Origin: an uncultured Clostridia bacterium | GTDB taxonomy: Bacteria > Bacillota > Clostridia > TANB77 > CAG-508 | Length of the DNA stretch: 27,265 nucleotides | Direction: 5' to 3' | Assembly: GCA_934162625.1 (NCBI GenBank) | Contig: CAKPJM010000012.1 | Location: 1-27,265, forward strand | Made by a program: the position numbers and the translations under genes | In this document: positions 1-7,638 of the stretch, piece after piece | Layout: the number at the start of each line of letters is the position of its first letter | Numbering within the stretch: position 1 is the first letter of the stretch | Notes under the pieces: generated by a model | What the model was told of the DNA's origin: nothing | The model's database searches: none | The model's input: the letters and a program-made list of their open reading frames with translations, nothing else

Positions 1-131
1 TTTATATAGTAGGAAATTTCTCATTTCCTACTATATAAAAATGCTACAATCGCTATTGCCTTTGAGATTTCCTCATTCTATTCGGAAACTCAAATCGGCG
101 AGAACAAAGGACGAATAAAGTCACTTTGTTC
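1..131 (+). repeat. Dispersed structured intergenic repeat, copy 1 of 5
   Basis: This is the first of five similar elements in the window (others near 1783, 9574, 19180 and 26176), all in the same orientation. It has three parts. First is a long inverted repeat of about 15 bp with a 5-nt loop (about 3-37). Second is a hairpin in which TTTGAG and TTTCC pair with GGAAA and CTCAAA, enclosed by GCC/GGC (about 58-101). Third is a hairpin GAACAAAG/CTTTGTTC (about 102-131). It may begin before the window. It lies just upstream of the TraX-like gene. I do not recognise a named RNA or mobile-element family. A structured RNA or a MITE-like repeat are both possible. Confidence 0.85.
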
Positions 132-162
132 ATAAAGAAAATGTATTACATGGGGTAAAAAA

Positions 163-958
163 ATGAAAAAGGGCTTATCTTCAAATGCACTAAAAATATG
201 TGCAATTATAATTATGGTTATTGACCATATAGGGTTTTATTTATATAAAAATTTCTCAAACAATACATACTTTTTGATAAGGAGTATTCGGAAGAATGGC
301 AATGCCGATATTTGCATATTTAATAGTTCAAGGGTTCTTTTATACAAAAAACTTAAAAAAATATATTCTAAGAATGTTTATATTAGCAACATTTACACAG
401 ATATGTTTAATGATACTAGGATATATTAATGAAGTATATTATCCTAAATATTGGACAAGTGTAAATAATTATTTAGGAGTAGTTTACTCATATACGTTGT
501 CACTATTGTTGCTAGCAATAATAGATAGAAAAATTATAATAAAAAAATTAACCGAAAACCAAAACCTTATTATTAGAATAAATATTTTTATACTAATACT
601 AGCTGCATATTTAAAATTTAAAATTGAATTTGATTTAAGAATTCCATTTTTATTTTTGGAATTATATGCAATAGAAAAATTATTCATGAAAGATGGCATA
701 TTAATAAAAAAATCAAAAAGTGCAAAGTTAACCGAAAAAGTTCTTTATATAATACTGATATTAGTTACTTTTGCAATATCTCTATTGTTTATTACATATA
801 GCTCTGGCTGCATATACGCAATGCTGGGAGCAATTATATTTATAATATTTTATAATGGAGAAAGAGGAAAAAACAATAAATTTATTAAATACATGTTCTA
901 TTTAATATTTCCAATACAACATATTGTTTTATACTTACTGGGTATGCTAATAAAATAA
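163..958 (+). CDS. TraX family membrane protein, read through one +1 shift at CGG
   Basis: TraX-family proteins are polytopic membrane proteins named after the F-plasmid pilin N-acetylase; chromosomal members in Firmicutes have no settled function. The N-terminus (LKICAIIIMVIDHIG) and the segment GRMAMPIFAYLIVQGFF match the TraX pattern of a first membrane helix ending in DHIG followed by a GR-x-A-x-PIFA helix. The gene is 264 residues if translation moves +1 at the CGG codon at 289-291, giving Gly43. Without the shift it stops at 429. The two frames join exactly at the expected GR of the family motif. About eight hydrophobic segments follow. The ATG at 163 has only a weak GGGG ribosome site. 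It could be a one-base pseudogene, but seven other sites in the window show the identical event. Confidence 0.82.
289..292 (+). other. Recoding site: in-frame CGGA read as Gly (+1), traX-like gene
   Basis: CGG is codon 43 in the incoming frame, after ATT. Skipping the C gives GGA (Gly) and restores TraX homology (SI-GRMAMPIF). The upstream AAGGAG at 279-284 resembles a shift-stimulating Shine-Dalgarno sequence, but the other sites lack one. Confidence 0.75.
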
Positions 959-1046
959 GTGGACAAAAGGGACGAAGAATTTTGGCACAAAAAATAAAAA
1001 CCTTCATAAAATATAAAGAGATATATTTTTTGGAGGTTTAATTTTT

Positions 1047-1731
1047 ATGGCAAGAATAATAGTATTTAATAATGATACAAATAGAATGGAAAATTATTAT
1101 AGAAATGAAAACGAGGCTATGCCATACAACGCAAATAGAAGTTTAACAGTTGGAGAATTCAGAGGATCCAGCAAAAGTCCAACACTATGGACAACAAAAA
1201 GAGCAATGCAGAGTTTTAACACAACAAGATACTTGTTCGGAGCACCAATACCAGTAGGATTTGCATTTAAAAGACCATGGGAGCGGAGGCCATGGATCAC
1301 AAAGCCAACATTATGCACGGAGTTTCATTTGATGCAGGTCAAGTATTAAGTACATCAGAAAGAAATAGACTATGGAATACAGCAAACAGTTCGCGGAGTA
1401 TGGACATATGTAGAACCGCAAAGTTTAACACCTACTTGGGTACATTTTGATAAAAGATTTGGCAGACCAGCCTGTGGCACAGCAGGATATCCATTAATAA
1501 AAAGAGGTAGTATAAGTACGTATGTGTTAATAGCACAAGATGATTTAAACACATTAGGTTTTAGAACTGGTGGGTTAGATCGGAATATTTGGAGGCAGAA
1601 CTGAAGAAGCAGTAAGAAATTATCAAAGGAGCAGAGGACTACCAGTAGATGGAATAGTAGGCTGCAATACATGGAGATCACTTCAAGAAGACGTAGTAGG
1701 AACAGGAAGAACTAGTACAACAATAGACTAA
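1047..1731 (+). CDS. M15-like peptidoglycan peptidase with C-terminal peptidoglycan-binding domain, four +1 shifts at CGG
   Basis: The restored product is 226 residues. An N-terminal segment is followed by a D-Ala-D-Ala-carboxypeptidase-like M15 region. It contains S86-x-H88-x-x-G91-x-S93-x-D95, the family's SxHxxGxAxD metal motif, and W130-x-H132 as the third metal ligand. The C-terminal third (about 155-218) is a PG_binding_1 domain with GLDGIFGGRTEEAV and LPVDGIVG. The likely role is cutting or binding cell-wall peptide crosslinks; no signal peptide is visible. Translation must move +1 at four in-frame CGG codons (1284, 1318, 1394, 1581), which give Gly80, Gly91, Gly116 and Gly178. Without them the frame ends at 1349. 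GGAGG at 1033-1037 supports the ATG at 1047. Four random insertions all falling before in-frame glycine codons would be unlikely, so I treat this as one gene rather than a pseudogene. Confidence 0.85.
1284..1287 (+). other. Recoding site: in-frame CGGA read as Gly80 (+1), M15 gene site 1
   Basis: CGG follows GAG and is exactly in frame with the ATG at 1047 (79 codons before). Skipping C gives W-E-G-G-H-G, leading into the M15 motif. Confidence 0.8.
1318..1321 (+). other. Recoding site: in-frame CGGA read as Gly91 (+1), M15 gene site 2
   Basis: CGG follows GCA and is in frame only if site 1 has shifted. The glycine produced is the conserved G of the SxHxxGxAxD zinc motif. Without the shift a TGA follows within a few codons. 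Confidence 0.8.
1394..1397 (+). other. Recoding site: in-frame CGGA read as Gly116 (+1), M15 gene site 3
   Basis: CGG follows TCG and is in frame only after sites 1 and 2 have shifted. Skipping C gives SSGVWTYVEP, which leads to the third metal ligand in WVHFD. Confidence 0.8.
1581..1584 (+). other. Recoding site: in-frame CGGA read as Gly178 (+1), M15 gene site 4
   Basis: CGG follows GAT and is in frame only after sites 1-3 have shifted. The glycine is the conserved one of the peptidoglycan-binding domain (GLDGIFG). Without the shift a TGA follows six codons later. Confidence 0.8.
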
Positions 1732-1745
1732 AAAAATGCTAAACT

Positions 1746-1773
1746 GGGGCGTATTGCATACGCCCCAAATATC
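1746..1773 (+). terminator. Terminator-like hairpin after the M15 gene
   Basis: Perfect 8-bp stem GGGGCGTA/TACGCCCC (1746-1753 and 1759-1766) with a 5-nt loop, 15 bases after the M15 stop codon. The following sequence is only moderately T-rich, so termination strength is uncertain. Confidence 0.6.
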
Positions 1774-1782
1774 TTGTATAAT

Positions 1783-1897
1783 TTATCATTCCATAGTATA
1801 TAAAAAATGATATAATTGCTATTGCCTTTGAGATTTCCTCATTTTATTCGGAAACTCAAAACGGCGAGAACAAAGGGCAACTAAAGCTGCTTTGTTC
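1783..1897 (+). repeat. Dispersed structured intergenic repeat, copy 2 of 5
   Basis: The core matches copy 1, with TTTGAG/CTCAAA and GAACAAAG/CTTTGTTC hairpins. The 5' long inverted repeat is degenerate. The inner part of the last hairpin differs from copy 4 but still pairs (GCA/TGC). It sits between the convergent M15 gene and the minus-strand ParB-like operon, so it lies 3' of both. Confidence 0.85.
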
Positions 1898-1902
1898 CTT
1901 TT

Positions 1903-2424
1903 CTATTTTATTAATTTACTTTCAAATTCTTCCCAAGATTTACTAAATTCGTGGTCAGCAAAGGCTTCTTTTAATCCATTTACCTGCTTTAATTTAATAA
2001 TTTCGTCTAATTCCATACCAAGGTGTAATGAAATAGTAGAATCATCCCAACCACTTTTAGTTAATTCCATTACAATTTTTCCCATATCTAAAATTTGGTG
2101 AGTTCCTCTAGCCCTATTGTGACGAATAGTGCTTGCAATACGGTCATCCAAATTTTTGTTAATTGTAACAATAGGTATTTGCTTTAGATGGAAATATTCC
2201 TTAGCACACCTATATCTATGAAATCCATCTACTATAATATATAAATCTTTATCTTTATCATAATAAGTTACAATAGGCTGAGTGTAACCATCTTCTTCAA
2301 TTGAATGCTTTAGTAACTTCATCTCAGGGGGAGCGACCTTGTTAGGGTTATAGTCATTTGCAACCACTTTATCTATATCCACCATTTTTACATCTAAAAC
2401 AGGAAAGGTAATCTCTTTACTCAT
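1903..2424 (-). CDS. ParB/Srx-domain protein, IbrB/YbdM type
   Basis: 173 residues. The ParB N-terminal nuclease-like fold is indicated by DGFHRYR (about 66-72) and RHNRARGTH (about 101-109), followed by a helical region. The pairing with an upstream PAPS-reductase-like gene matches the E. coli YbdN-YbdM and IbrA-IbrB gene pairs, described as regulators of immunoglobulin-binding proteins; the biochemical role is unclear. I chose the ATG at 2424 because CAGGAG lies 8 bases upstream; a GTG nine bases earlier is possible. It overlaps the preceding gene by 8 bases, so it is probably translationally coupled as the last gene of a three-gene operon. Confidence 0.85.
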   Translation of the reverse strand: MSKEITFPVLDVKMVDIDKVVANDYNPNKVAPPEMKLLKHSIEEDGYTQPIVTYYDKDKDLYIIVDGFHRYRCAKEYFHLKQIPIVTINKNLDDRIASTIRHNRARGTHQILDMGKIVMELTKSGWDDSTISLHLGMELDEIIKLKQVNGLKEAFADHEFSKSWEEFESKLIK

Positions 2425-2788
2425 TTGCACCACTCCTGATTCTTACAAAATTTTTATAGTAGTTATTGCCAGAAATTAGAAAACCACAAGTTTCATAAAC
2501 ATTTAAATATGCTTTAGTAACTATACTATCCTTTATATTTATTTTTGCTGTTATATATTGAAAAAGTTCAATAAGAAAATCATCATTAATAGAATAAACA
2601 TTTTTTATTACATCAGAAACAATTGAAACAAAAGCTACAGGTGTATCATTATCAAAAAGGATATACCAATCTTTTTTATTATCATCATATATTCTATCAT
2701 TAGTTTTGTTTTCTACAATTCTGGAACCAAAAAATTTTCCCATTACACTATAAAAACTTTTTGATTTATTTGTCATTTTTAAAATCAT
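2417..2788 (-). CDS. Small GNAT-like protein of the IbrA/IbrB operon
   Basis: 123 residues. The C-terminal part (LNVYETCGF followed by NNYYKNFVRIR) resembles the last strands of GNAT N-acetyltransferases, where a Y-x-x-x-GF turn precedes the final strands. It is shorter than a normal GNAT domain of about 150 residues and I see no clear acetyl-CoA loop, so activity is doubtful. It starts by a 4-base ATGA overlap with the end of the PAPS-reductase-like gene and overlaps the ParB-like gene by 8 bases. This tight packing indicates one operon and possibly one complex. The family assignment is moderate. Confidence 0.7.
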   Translation of the reverse strand: MILKMTNKSKSFYSVMGKFFGSRIVENKTNDRIYDDNKKDWYILFDNDTPVAFVSIVSDVIKNVYSINDDFLIELFQYITAKINIKDSIVTKAYLNVYETCGFLISGNNYYKNFVRIRSGANE

Positions 2789-4080
2789 TTATTAACTACC
2801 TCCTGTTGTATAAATTTATTTAAATCTGGATCAGAAGTTATGGTGTTGGCATTTAATAGATTATCCCATTTATGTGCAAGCTCTCTTAACTCTGCCTCTT
2901 CTGTCTTTGTTTGAGAAAAAGATAATCTCTTTAAATAGAAATCATTTTTTTCAATGGCTCTAGCAATTCTACGCCAAGATATTACCTTTTTGCGATTTTC
3001 CAATTCCTTAGAGCACTCATCAGGTATCTTGTCAAAATCTATATGATACTTTTTTCTATGCCAAATCATGAATTTTTTTATTTTTCTATAATAATTCATC
3101 ATTAAGTCTCTATTATATATACCAATACTTTCTAGCAAAAAAACTGTGTATTGTTGCCAAGTCATAAAACTAGGTTTAGAAGTCTTTAAATCACCTAAGG
3201 CAGAAGTTCTACAATAGATGTTTCCAAAATTAACTCCATTAACTCTATTTAAAACCTTAGTCCAAGTTTGATATTCTAAAGCCTTAAATTGGTCAAGCCC
3301 TTTTCTCTGATCATCGCCATAAGGCTGACATACTCTTTGCTCTGGCAAAGGAACACCATTTTTATACATTAAGTCATATACCTTGTTGTAAGTTAAATCC
3401 AACTTACTAACAGCACCCCAAATATCTTCTACGCGGAAATCATATATAGGATAAAAATTATATACGTCTAACACTTGCTTAGAATATTTAACTCTAGTTG
3501 TCCAATTGTAATCCTTAAAGGTTTCTTTGTGTTTTTGAAAAGTAAGTGTACGAAAACGATTTAAACTCTCATCTGTTCTAATTCCTATACCACAAGCAAC
3601 TAGTCCACCATATTTTTTTTGATACCAAGACGCAAACTGAATGATAAATTCTTCAAATTCTTCTCCTTTTCTAAACCAATCAAAAGGACAATTATGAATA
3701 TTAATACTGTCTTTTGGCATTTCTCTAATCCAGAGGTCTTTACTTTCTTCTTCCCAGCAAATCCACTTTGGTTGCAATACAGAAATAGCATTTCTTAAAG
3801 CAAGAGGAAGTGCAATGTGGTAAAAATCGCGTATTTGTGAAAGCTTTTTTAATTCATATAAATGATTTATTGTTGCTTGATATTGCCCTTCTAAGTCAAT
3901 ATATAAAACATCAAATTTTTTGTTTAAACGTTTTGCAACAATGTTGGCTAATTGAACCATTACAGAGCTGTCTTTTCCAGCACTGAGACTAAAATAAACA
4001 TTGTCAAAATTATTAAAAATGATTTCAAGACGCTCAAATGCTGCATCTAAAACATTTTTTTCTAAATATACTTTAGGCAT
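2785..4080 (-). CDS. PAPS reductase-like (adenine nucleotide alpha-hydrolase) protein, IbrA/YbdN type
   Basis: 431 residues. The N-terminal PP-loop SLSAGKDSSV (31-40) is the ATP-pyrophosphatase/PAPS-reductase signature. The C-terminal region carries RVCQPYGDDQRKGL and a long basic helical stretch, as in the DUF3440/YbdN group. These proteins are related in fold to phosphosulfate reductases and to DndC of phosphorothioate DNA modification, but no substrate is established. It is the first gene of a minus-strand operon with the GNAT-like and ParB-like genes. A purine-rich AAAGGAAG precedes the ATG. The operon is inserted between cell-wall genes and the rplI-dnaB core and looks accessory (mobile or defence-like, inferred). 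Confidence 0.85.
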   Translation of the reverse strand: MPKVYLEKNVLDAAFERLEIIFNNFDNVYFSLSAGKDSSVMVQLANIVAKRLNKKFDVLYIDLEGQYQATINHLYELKKLSQIRDFYHIALPLALRNAISVLQPKWICWEEESKDLWIREMPKDSINIHNCPFDWFRKGEEFEEFIIQFASWYQKKYGGLVACGIGIRTDESLNRFRTLTFQKHKETFKDYNWTTRVKYSKQVLDVYNFYPIYDFRVEDIWGAVSKLDLTYNKVYDLMYKNGVPLPEQRVCQPYGDDQRKGLDQFKALEYQTWTKVLNRVNGVNFGNIYCRTSALGDLKTSKPSFMTWQQYTVFLLESIGIYNRDLMMNYYRKIKKFMIWHRKKYHIDFDKIPDECSKELENRKKVISWRRIARAIEKNDFYLKRLSFSQTKTEEAELRELAHKWDNLLNANTITSDPDLNKFIQQEVVNK

Positions 4081-4195
4081 AGGTAAAATTAAACTTCCTT
4101 TCTTTACCTATGATTATAATTTAATCTACAAATTACGTCAAGAAAAACTTTAATTCACAAAAAATTCCAGAGAATATATTGAAATTATAAAGACT

Positions 4196-4232
4196 AATGG
4201 AACTAAAGGGGTCTGTCCCCATTTGTTCCATT
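4196..4232. repeat. Palindromic hairpin in the divergent ibrA-like/rplI gap
   Basis: AATGGAAC pairs with GTTCCATT, with an inner GGGG/CCCC stem around TCTGT. The centre resembles the GGGACTGTCC repeats at 4801 and 20663. It lies between two divergent genes, so it is not a terminator for either of them. Confidence 0.6.
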
Positions 4233-4325
4233 CAGTCACTTGCTAAAAAAGTAGAAGCAACATAAAAGTTGTATTTATAAAAAAATTGTGATACAATATG
4301 AAAAAATTAAAGAGGTGCATATATT

Positions 4326-4772
4326 ATGAAAGTTATATTATTACAAGATATTAAAAATGTTGGTAAAAAAGATGAAATTATTAATGCAAATGATGGATAT
4401 GCAAGAAATTTTTTGTTCCCTAAAAATCTAGCACTAGAAGCTACGAAAGATAATCTTTTGAAGCTACAAGCAAAAAAAGCTTCACAAGCACATAAAAAGA
4501 ACTTAGAAATAGAAGAGTTTAAAAAACAAGCAGAAAAAATTAATAATATAACATTAACATTAAATGTAAAAGCAGGGGAAAATGGAAAAATATTTGGAGG
4601 AATAACTGCAAAAGAAATTTCACAAGAACTAAAAAATAAGCAAAATATAGACATAGATAAAAAGAAGATAGTATTAAAAGAAACAATAAAAAATATAGGA
4701 AGATTTTCTGTAGATGTTAAATTTGGAGAAGGAATAAACGCAAAATTAACGTTAAATATTGTAGCAGAATAA
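4326..4772 (+). CDS. rplI: Ribosomal protein bL9
   Basis: 148 residues, the usual length. The N-terminal domain begins MKVILLQDIKNVGKK and contains YARNFLFPKNLA, diagnostic for L9. A long charged connecting helix (about 45-75) and the C-terminal rRNA-binding domain follow (GENGKIFGGIT, KFGEG). It binds domain V of 23S rRNA near the L1 stalk. AGAGG lies 9 bases upstream of the ATG. The order rplI then dnaB is a standard Firmicute arrangement. No CGG codon occurs in it. Confidence 0.97.
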   Translation: MKVILLQDIKNVGKKDEIINANDGYARNFLFPKNLALEATKDNLLKLQAKKASQAHKKNLEIEEFKKQAEKINNITLTLNVKAGENGKIFGGITAKEISQELKNKQNIDIDKKKIVLKETIKNIGRFSVDVKFGEGINAKLTLNIVAE

Positions 4773-4798
4773 TAAGCAAATTGTAATTTGTGTAAACG

Positions 4799-5027
4799 AT
4801 TCTAGGGACTGTCCATCTTTTGTCGAATGACAAAAGGGGACTGTCCTGAATCGTAAATGTAATTCATTGCAAAAATTATAGGGGGATTTTAATTGCCCGC
4901 CTTTGAAGAAATTTTTCTAATATTAATCTGTTTCGGGCAGACACAGAGCCTGCCCCTACATTTTTAATGAAAAACGAAAAATTAGAAGTGAATAGTAAAT
5001 AGAATTTCAGGACAGTCCCTAGAAATT
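4799..5027. repeat. MITE-like palindromic element between rplI and dnaB
   Basis: This fills the 302-base gap between rplI and dnaB. A perfect 14-bp inverted repeat brackets it (4801-4814 and 5010-5023). The right end can also pair with a second left sequence (4837-4850 with 5006-5019, 14 bp). Inside are hairpins CTTTTGTC/GACAAAAG (4817-4836) and GGGCAG/CTGCCC (4935-4955). A related partial copy is at 20663-20773, where the first stem has changed to CTTTTGTT/AACAAAAG, a compensatory change. There is no coding capacity. It may be a non-autonomous mobile element or a structured regulatory repeat. Confidence 0.75.
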
Positions 5028-5074
5028 CTTTCACGCAAATTATATTTTTATAAAAAAAGATAGGAGATAAAAAA

Positions 5075-6410
5075 ATGGACCTAGGAAAAGTACCACCACA
5101 TGATATAGAAGCAGAACAAGCTGTAATTGGAAGCATGCTGACAGACAAAGACGCTGTAGTTGAAGCAATAGAAGTATTAAAAGAAGAGGATTTTTATAGG
5201 CAAGATAATAAATTGATTTATGGAGCAATAGTAAACCTATATAATAGAGCAGAACCAATAGATATAATAACAGTAAAAGCAGAGTTAGTTTCTTTAGGAA
5301 AATTTGAACAAGTTGGTGGATTAGAATATTTAGCTATGCTACCAGATAAAGTTCCCACAACTGCAAATGTAGATAAATATATAAGAATAGTAGAAGAAAA
5401 ATCTGTTTTAAGAAGACTAATAAAAGCATCAAATGAACTAATAGACTTAGGATATGCAGAGACTGAAGATCTAGACACAATAATGGACCAAGCAGAGAAA
5501 AAAATATTTGAAATAGCACAAGGAAAAAATCAAAAGGGCTATTCTGCATTAAAAGATATATTAGTAGAAAGTTTTGCGGAAATAGAAAAACTATATAATC
5601 AAAAAGAACCAATAACAGGAATTCCAACAGGCTTTGCAGATTTAGATTATAAAACAGCACGGGCTTCATAACTCCGATTTAGTATTAGTTGCTGCAAGGC
5701 CAGCAATGGGTAAATCTGCATTTGCACTAAATATTGCAACAAATGCAGCAGTACAAGCAAAAGTACCAGTTGTTATATTTAATCTAGAAATGTCAAAAAG
5801 CCAGCTAGTAAGCAGAATATTGTGTAGTGAAGCAATGGTAGATAGCAACAAAGTAAGAACAGGAAAAATAGAAGAAGATGACTGGGTAAAGCTTGCAACA
5901 GCACTTGGGCCTTTGTCAGAAGCACCAATTTATATAGACGATACACCGGGTATAACAGTAACAGAGATAAGAGCAAAATGTAGAAAATTAAAATTAGAAA
6001 AAAATATAGGACTAATAGTAATAGATTATTTGCAATTAATTCAGGGAACGGGAAAAAGAAATGCTAGTCGTGAACAAGAAATCTCTGAAATAAGTAGATC
6101 TTTAAAAATACTTGCAAAAGAATTAGATGTTCCAGTAATTGCACTGTCACAGCTATCAAGAGCAGCAGAACAAAGAGCTGACCATAGGCCAATGCTTTCA
6201 GACCTTCGTGAATCTGGTGCAATTGAGCAAGACGCAGACATAGTAATGTTTTTATATAGAGACGACTATTATAACCCAGATTCAGAAAAGAAAAATATAG
6301 CAGAAGTAATAATGGCAAAACATAGAGCAGGTTCAACAGGGACAGTAGAGCTATTATGGCTTGGAAATTATACCAAGTTTGTAAATATAGAAAGATATAG
6401 AGATGAATAA
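5075..6410 (+). CDS. dnaB: Replicative DNA helicase DnaB, read through one +1 shift at CGG
   Basis: 444 residues when the CGG at 5660 is read with a +1 shift, the normal length for bacterial DnaB. The N-terminal domain (PPHDIEAEQAVIGSML) is followed by the RecA-type motor: GIPTGFADLDYKTAGLH, Walker A ARPAMGKS (207-214), the IVIDYLQL strand, LSQLSR, and the C-terminal DLRESGAIEQDAD and KHRAGSTG motifs. Without the shift translation ends at 5671, before Walker A, leaving no ATPase. The glycine supplied by the shift (Gly196) is the conserved G of the TAG motif. Replicative helicase is essential, so either the shift happens in vivo or this position is a sequence error. No second dnaB is in the window. 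Confidence 0.9.
5660..5663 (+). other. Recoding site: in-frame CGGG read as Gly196 (+1), dnaB
   Basis: CGG follows GCA, 195 codons after the ATG. Skipping C gives GGG and TAGLHNSDLVLV. The zero frame hits TAA two codons later (5669-5671). This is the only CGGG among the eight sites; the others are CGGA. Confidence 0.8.
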
Positions 6411-6417
6411 AACAAAG

Positions 6418-6453
6418 AGGAGGTTCCAACATTAAAAATGCGGGCAACCTCCT
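6418..6453 (+). other. Hairpin between dnaB and tilS
   Basis: AGGAGGTT (6418-6425) pairs with AACCTCCT (6446-6453) over 8 bp. There is no following T-run, so it is not a canonical terminator. One arm is Shine-Dalgarno-like and the other anti-Shine-Dalgarno-like. It could modulate tilS translation or mRNA stability. Confidence 0.45.
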
Positions 6454-6486
6454 TAATTCAAACATTAAATAATTAGGAGACCAAAT

Positions 6487-7500
6487 ATGAGAAGTGAAAT
6501 TTTGCAAACAATAAAAAAATATAACTTAATAGAAAATGGAGATAGTATTGTAGTAGGGGTATCTGGAGGACCAGATTCAATGTGCTTGCTACATGTACTA
6601 AATGATCTAAAAAACGAATTGAATTTTAAAATATATGTAGCTCATATAAACCATATGATAAGAAAAGAAGCAGATGAAGAAACAGAGTATGTAAAAAAAT
6701 TCTGCAAAAACATAGGGGTAGAATGCTTTGCAAAGAAAATAGATGTAATAGAAATTGCAAAAGAATTAAAGATTGGAACAGAAGAAGCAGGAAGAAAAAT
6801 TAGATATGATTTCTTTGAAGAGGTATTAAAAAACACAAATTCAAATAAAATTGCAACAGCGCATAATAATAATGATAAAGTAGAAACTATAATAATGAAT
6901 ATTTTAAGAGGAAGCGGAATTGCTGGACTAAAAGGACTGGATCCAATAAGAGAAAATAAATTTATAAAACCGTTAATAGAAGTATCAAGGGAAGAAATAG
7001 AGACTTATTGTGAGGAAAATAAATTAGAGCCAAGAATAGATAAGTCAAATAATGAAAACATTTATACAAGAAACAAAGTTAGGAACTCAGTTATTCCGTA
7101 TATAAAAAAAGAATTTAATCCTAATATATTAAAAACAATAAACAGACTATCAGAAGTTGCAACAGAAGAAAATGAATATTTAGATAAAATTACAATACAA
7201 ACATTTGACGAAATAAATATAGGAAAGATATCAGAGAGCGATCTAGAAAAGAATAAAGAAGAAAAAACAATTTCACTAGACTTGAGAAAATTCAATAATC
7301 TAGAATTAGTAATAAAAAGGAGGTTAATACTATATACTATTAATGAACTTTTATATTCTACAGAAGGAATAGAAAAAGTAAATATAGATGATATTATAAA
7401 GATGTGTAGTAAAAATATAGGAAACAAATATTTAATGCCAACCAAAAAAATCAAAATTTTAGTAAAAAAAGGAAAAATTTTTTTTATGGCTGTGAATTAA
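6487..7500 (+). CDS. tilS: tRNA(Ile)-lysidine synthetase
   Basis: 337 residues. The PP-loop SGGPDS (26-31) and the N-type ATP-pyrophosphatase core (HINHMIR, TAHNNNDKVETIIMNILRGSGI, and the IRPLIE-like FIKPLIEVSREEIE) identify TilS. It converts cytidine 34 to lysidine in the minor tRNA(Ile) that reads AUA. That codon is extremely common in this genome, so the enzyme must be important here. It is shorter than the E. coli (about 430) and B. subtilis (about 470) enzymes and has a reduced C-terminal part. AGGAG lies 7 bases before the ATG. It follows dnaB by 76 bases, probably in the same transcript. Its only CGG (6915) is out of frame (AGC GGA). Confidence 0.95.
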   Translation: MRSEILQTIKKYNLIENGDSIVVGVSGGPDSMCLLHVLNDLKNELNFKIYVAHINHMIRKEADEETEYVKKFCKNIGVECFAKKIDVIEIAKELKIGTEEAGRKIRYDFFEEVLKNTNSNKIATAHNNNDKVETIIMNILRGSGIAGLKGLDPIRENKFIKPLIEVSREEIETYCEENKLEPRIDKSNNENIYTRNKVRNSVIPYIKKEFNPNILKTINRLSEVATEENEYLDKITIQTFDEINIGKISESDLEKNKEEKTISLDLRKFNNLELVIKRRLILYTINELLYSTEGIEKVNIDDIIKMCSKNIGNKYLMPTKKIKILVKKGKIFFMAVN

Positions 7501-7561
7501 ACTTCCGTAAGAAAAACGTTGATACATAAGGGATTGAAGAAAAAAACTTTATAAAAAACTA

Positions 7562-7590
7562 TTGTATTTAAAAAAACAATATGTTATATT
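7562..7590 (+). promoter_or_regulatory. Predicted vegetative promoter for ftsH
   Basis: TTGTAT (7562-7567), a 17-base spacer and TATATT (7585-7590). The ATG of ftsH is 48 bases downstream, after an AAAGGAG ribosome site. Confidence 0.55.
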
Positions 7591-7638
7591 TCTTACATAA
7601 AATGAGGAGTATACCTCAATCGATAAAGGAGATTCAAA

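Noticed and set aside
279..291. prfB-like shift with an upstream Shine-Dalgarno stimulator.
   Set aside because: AAGGAG is present only at the TraX-like site; the other seven sites have no such element or stop codon.
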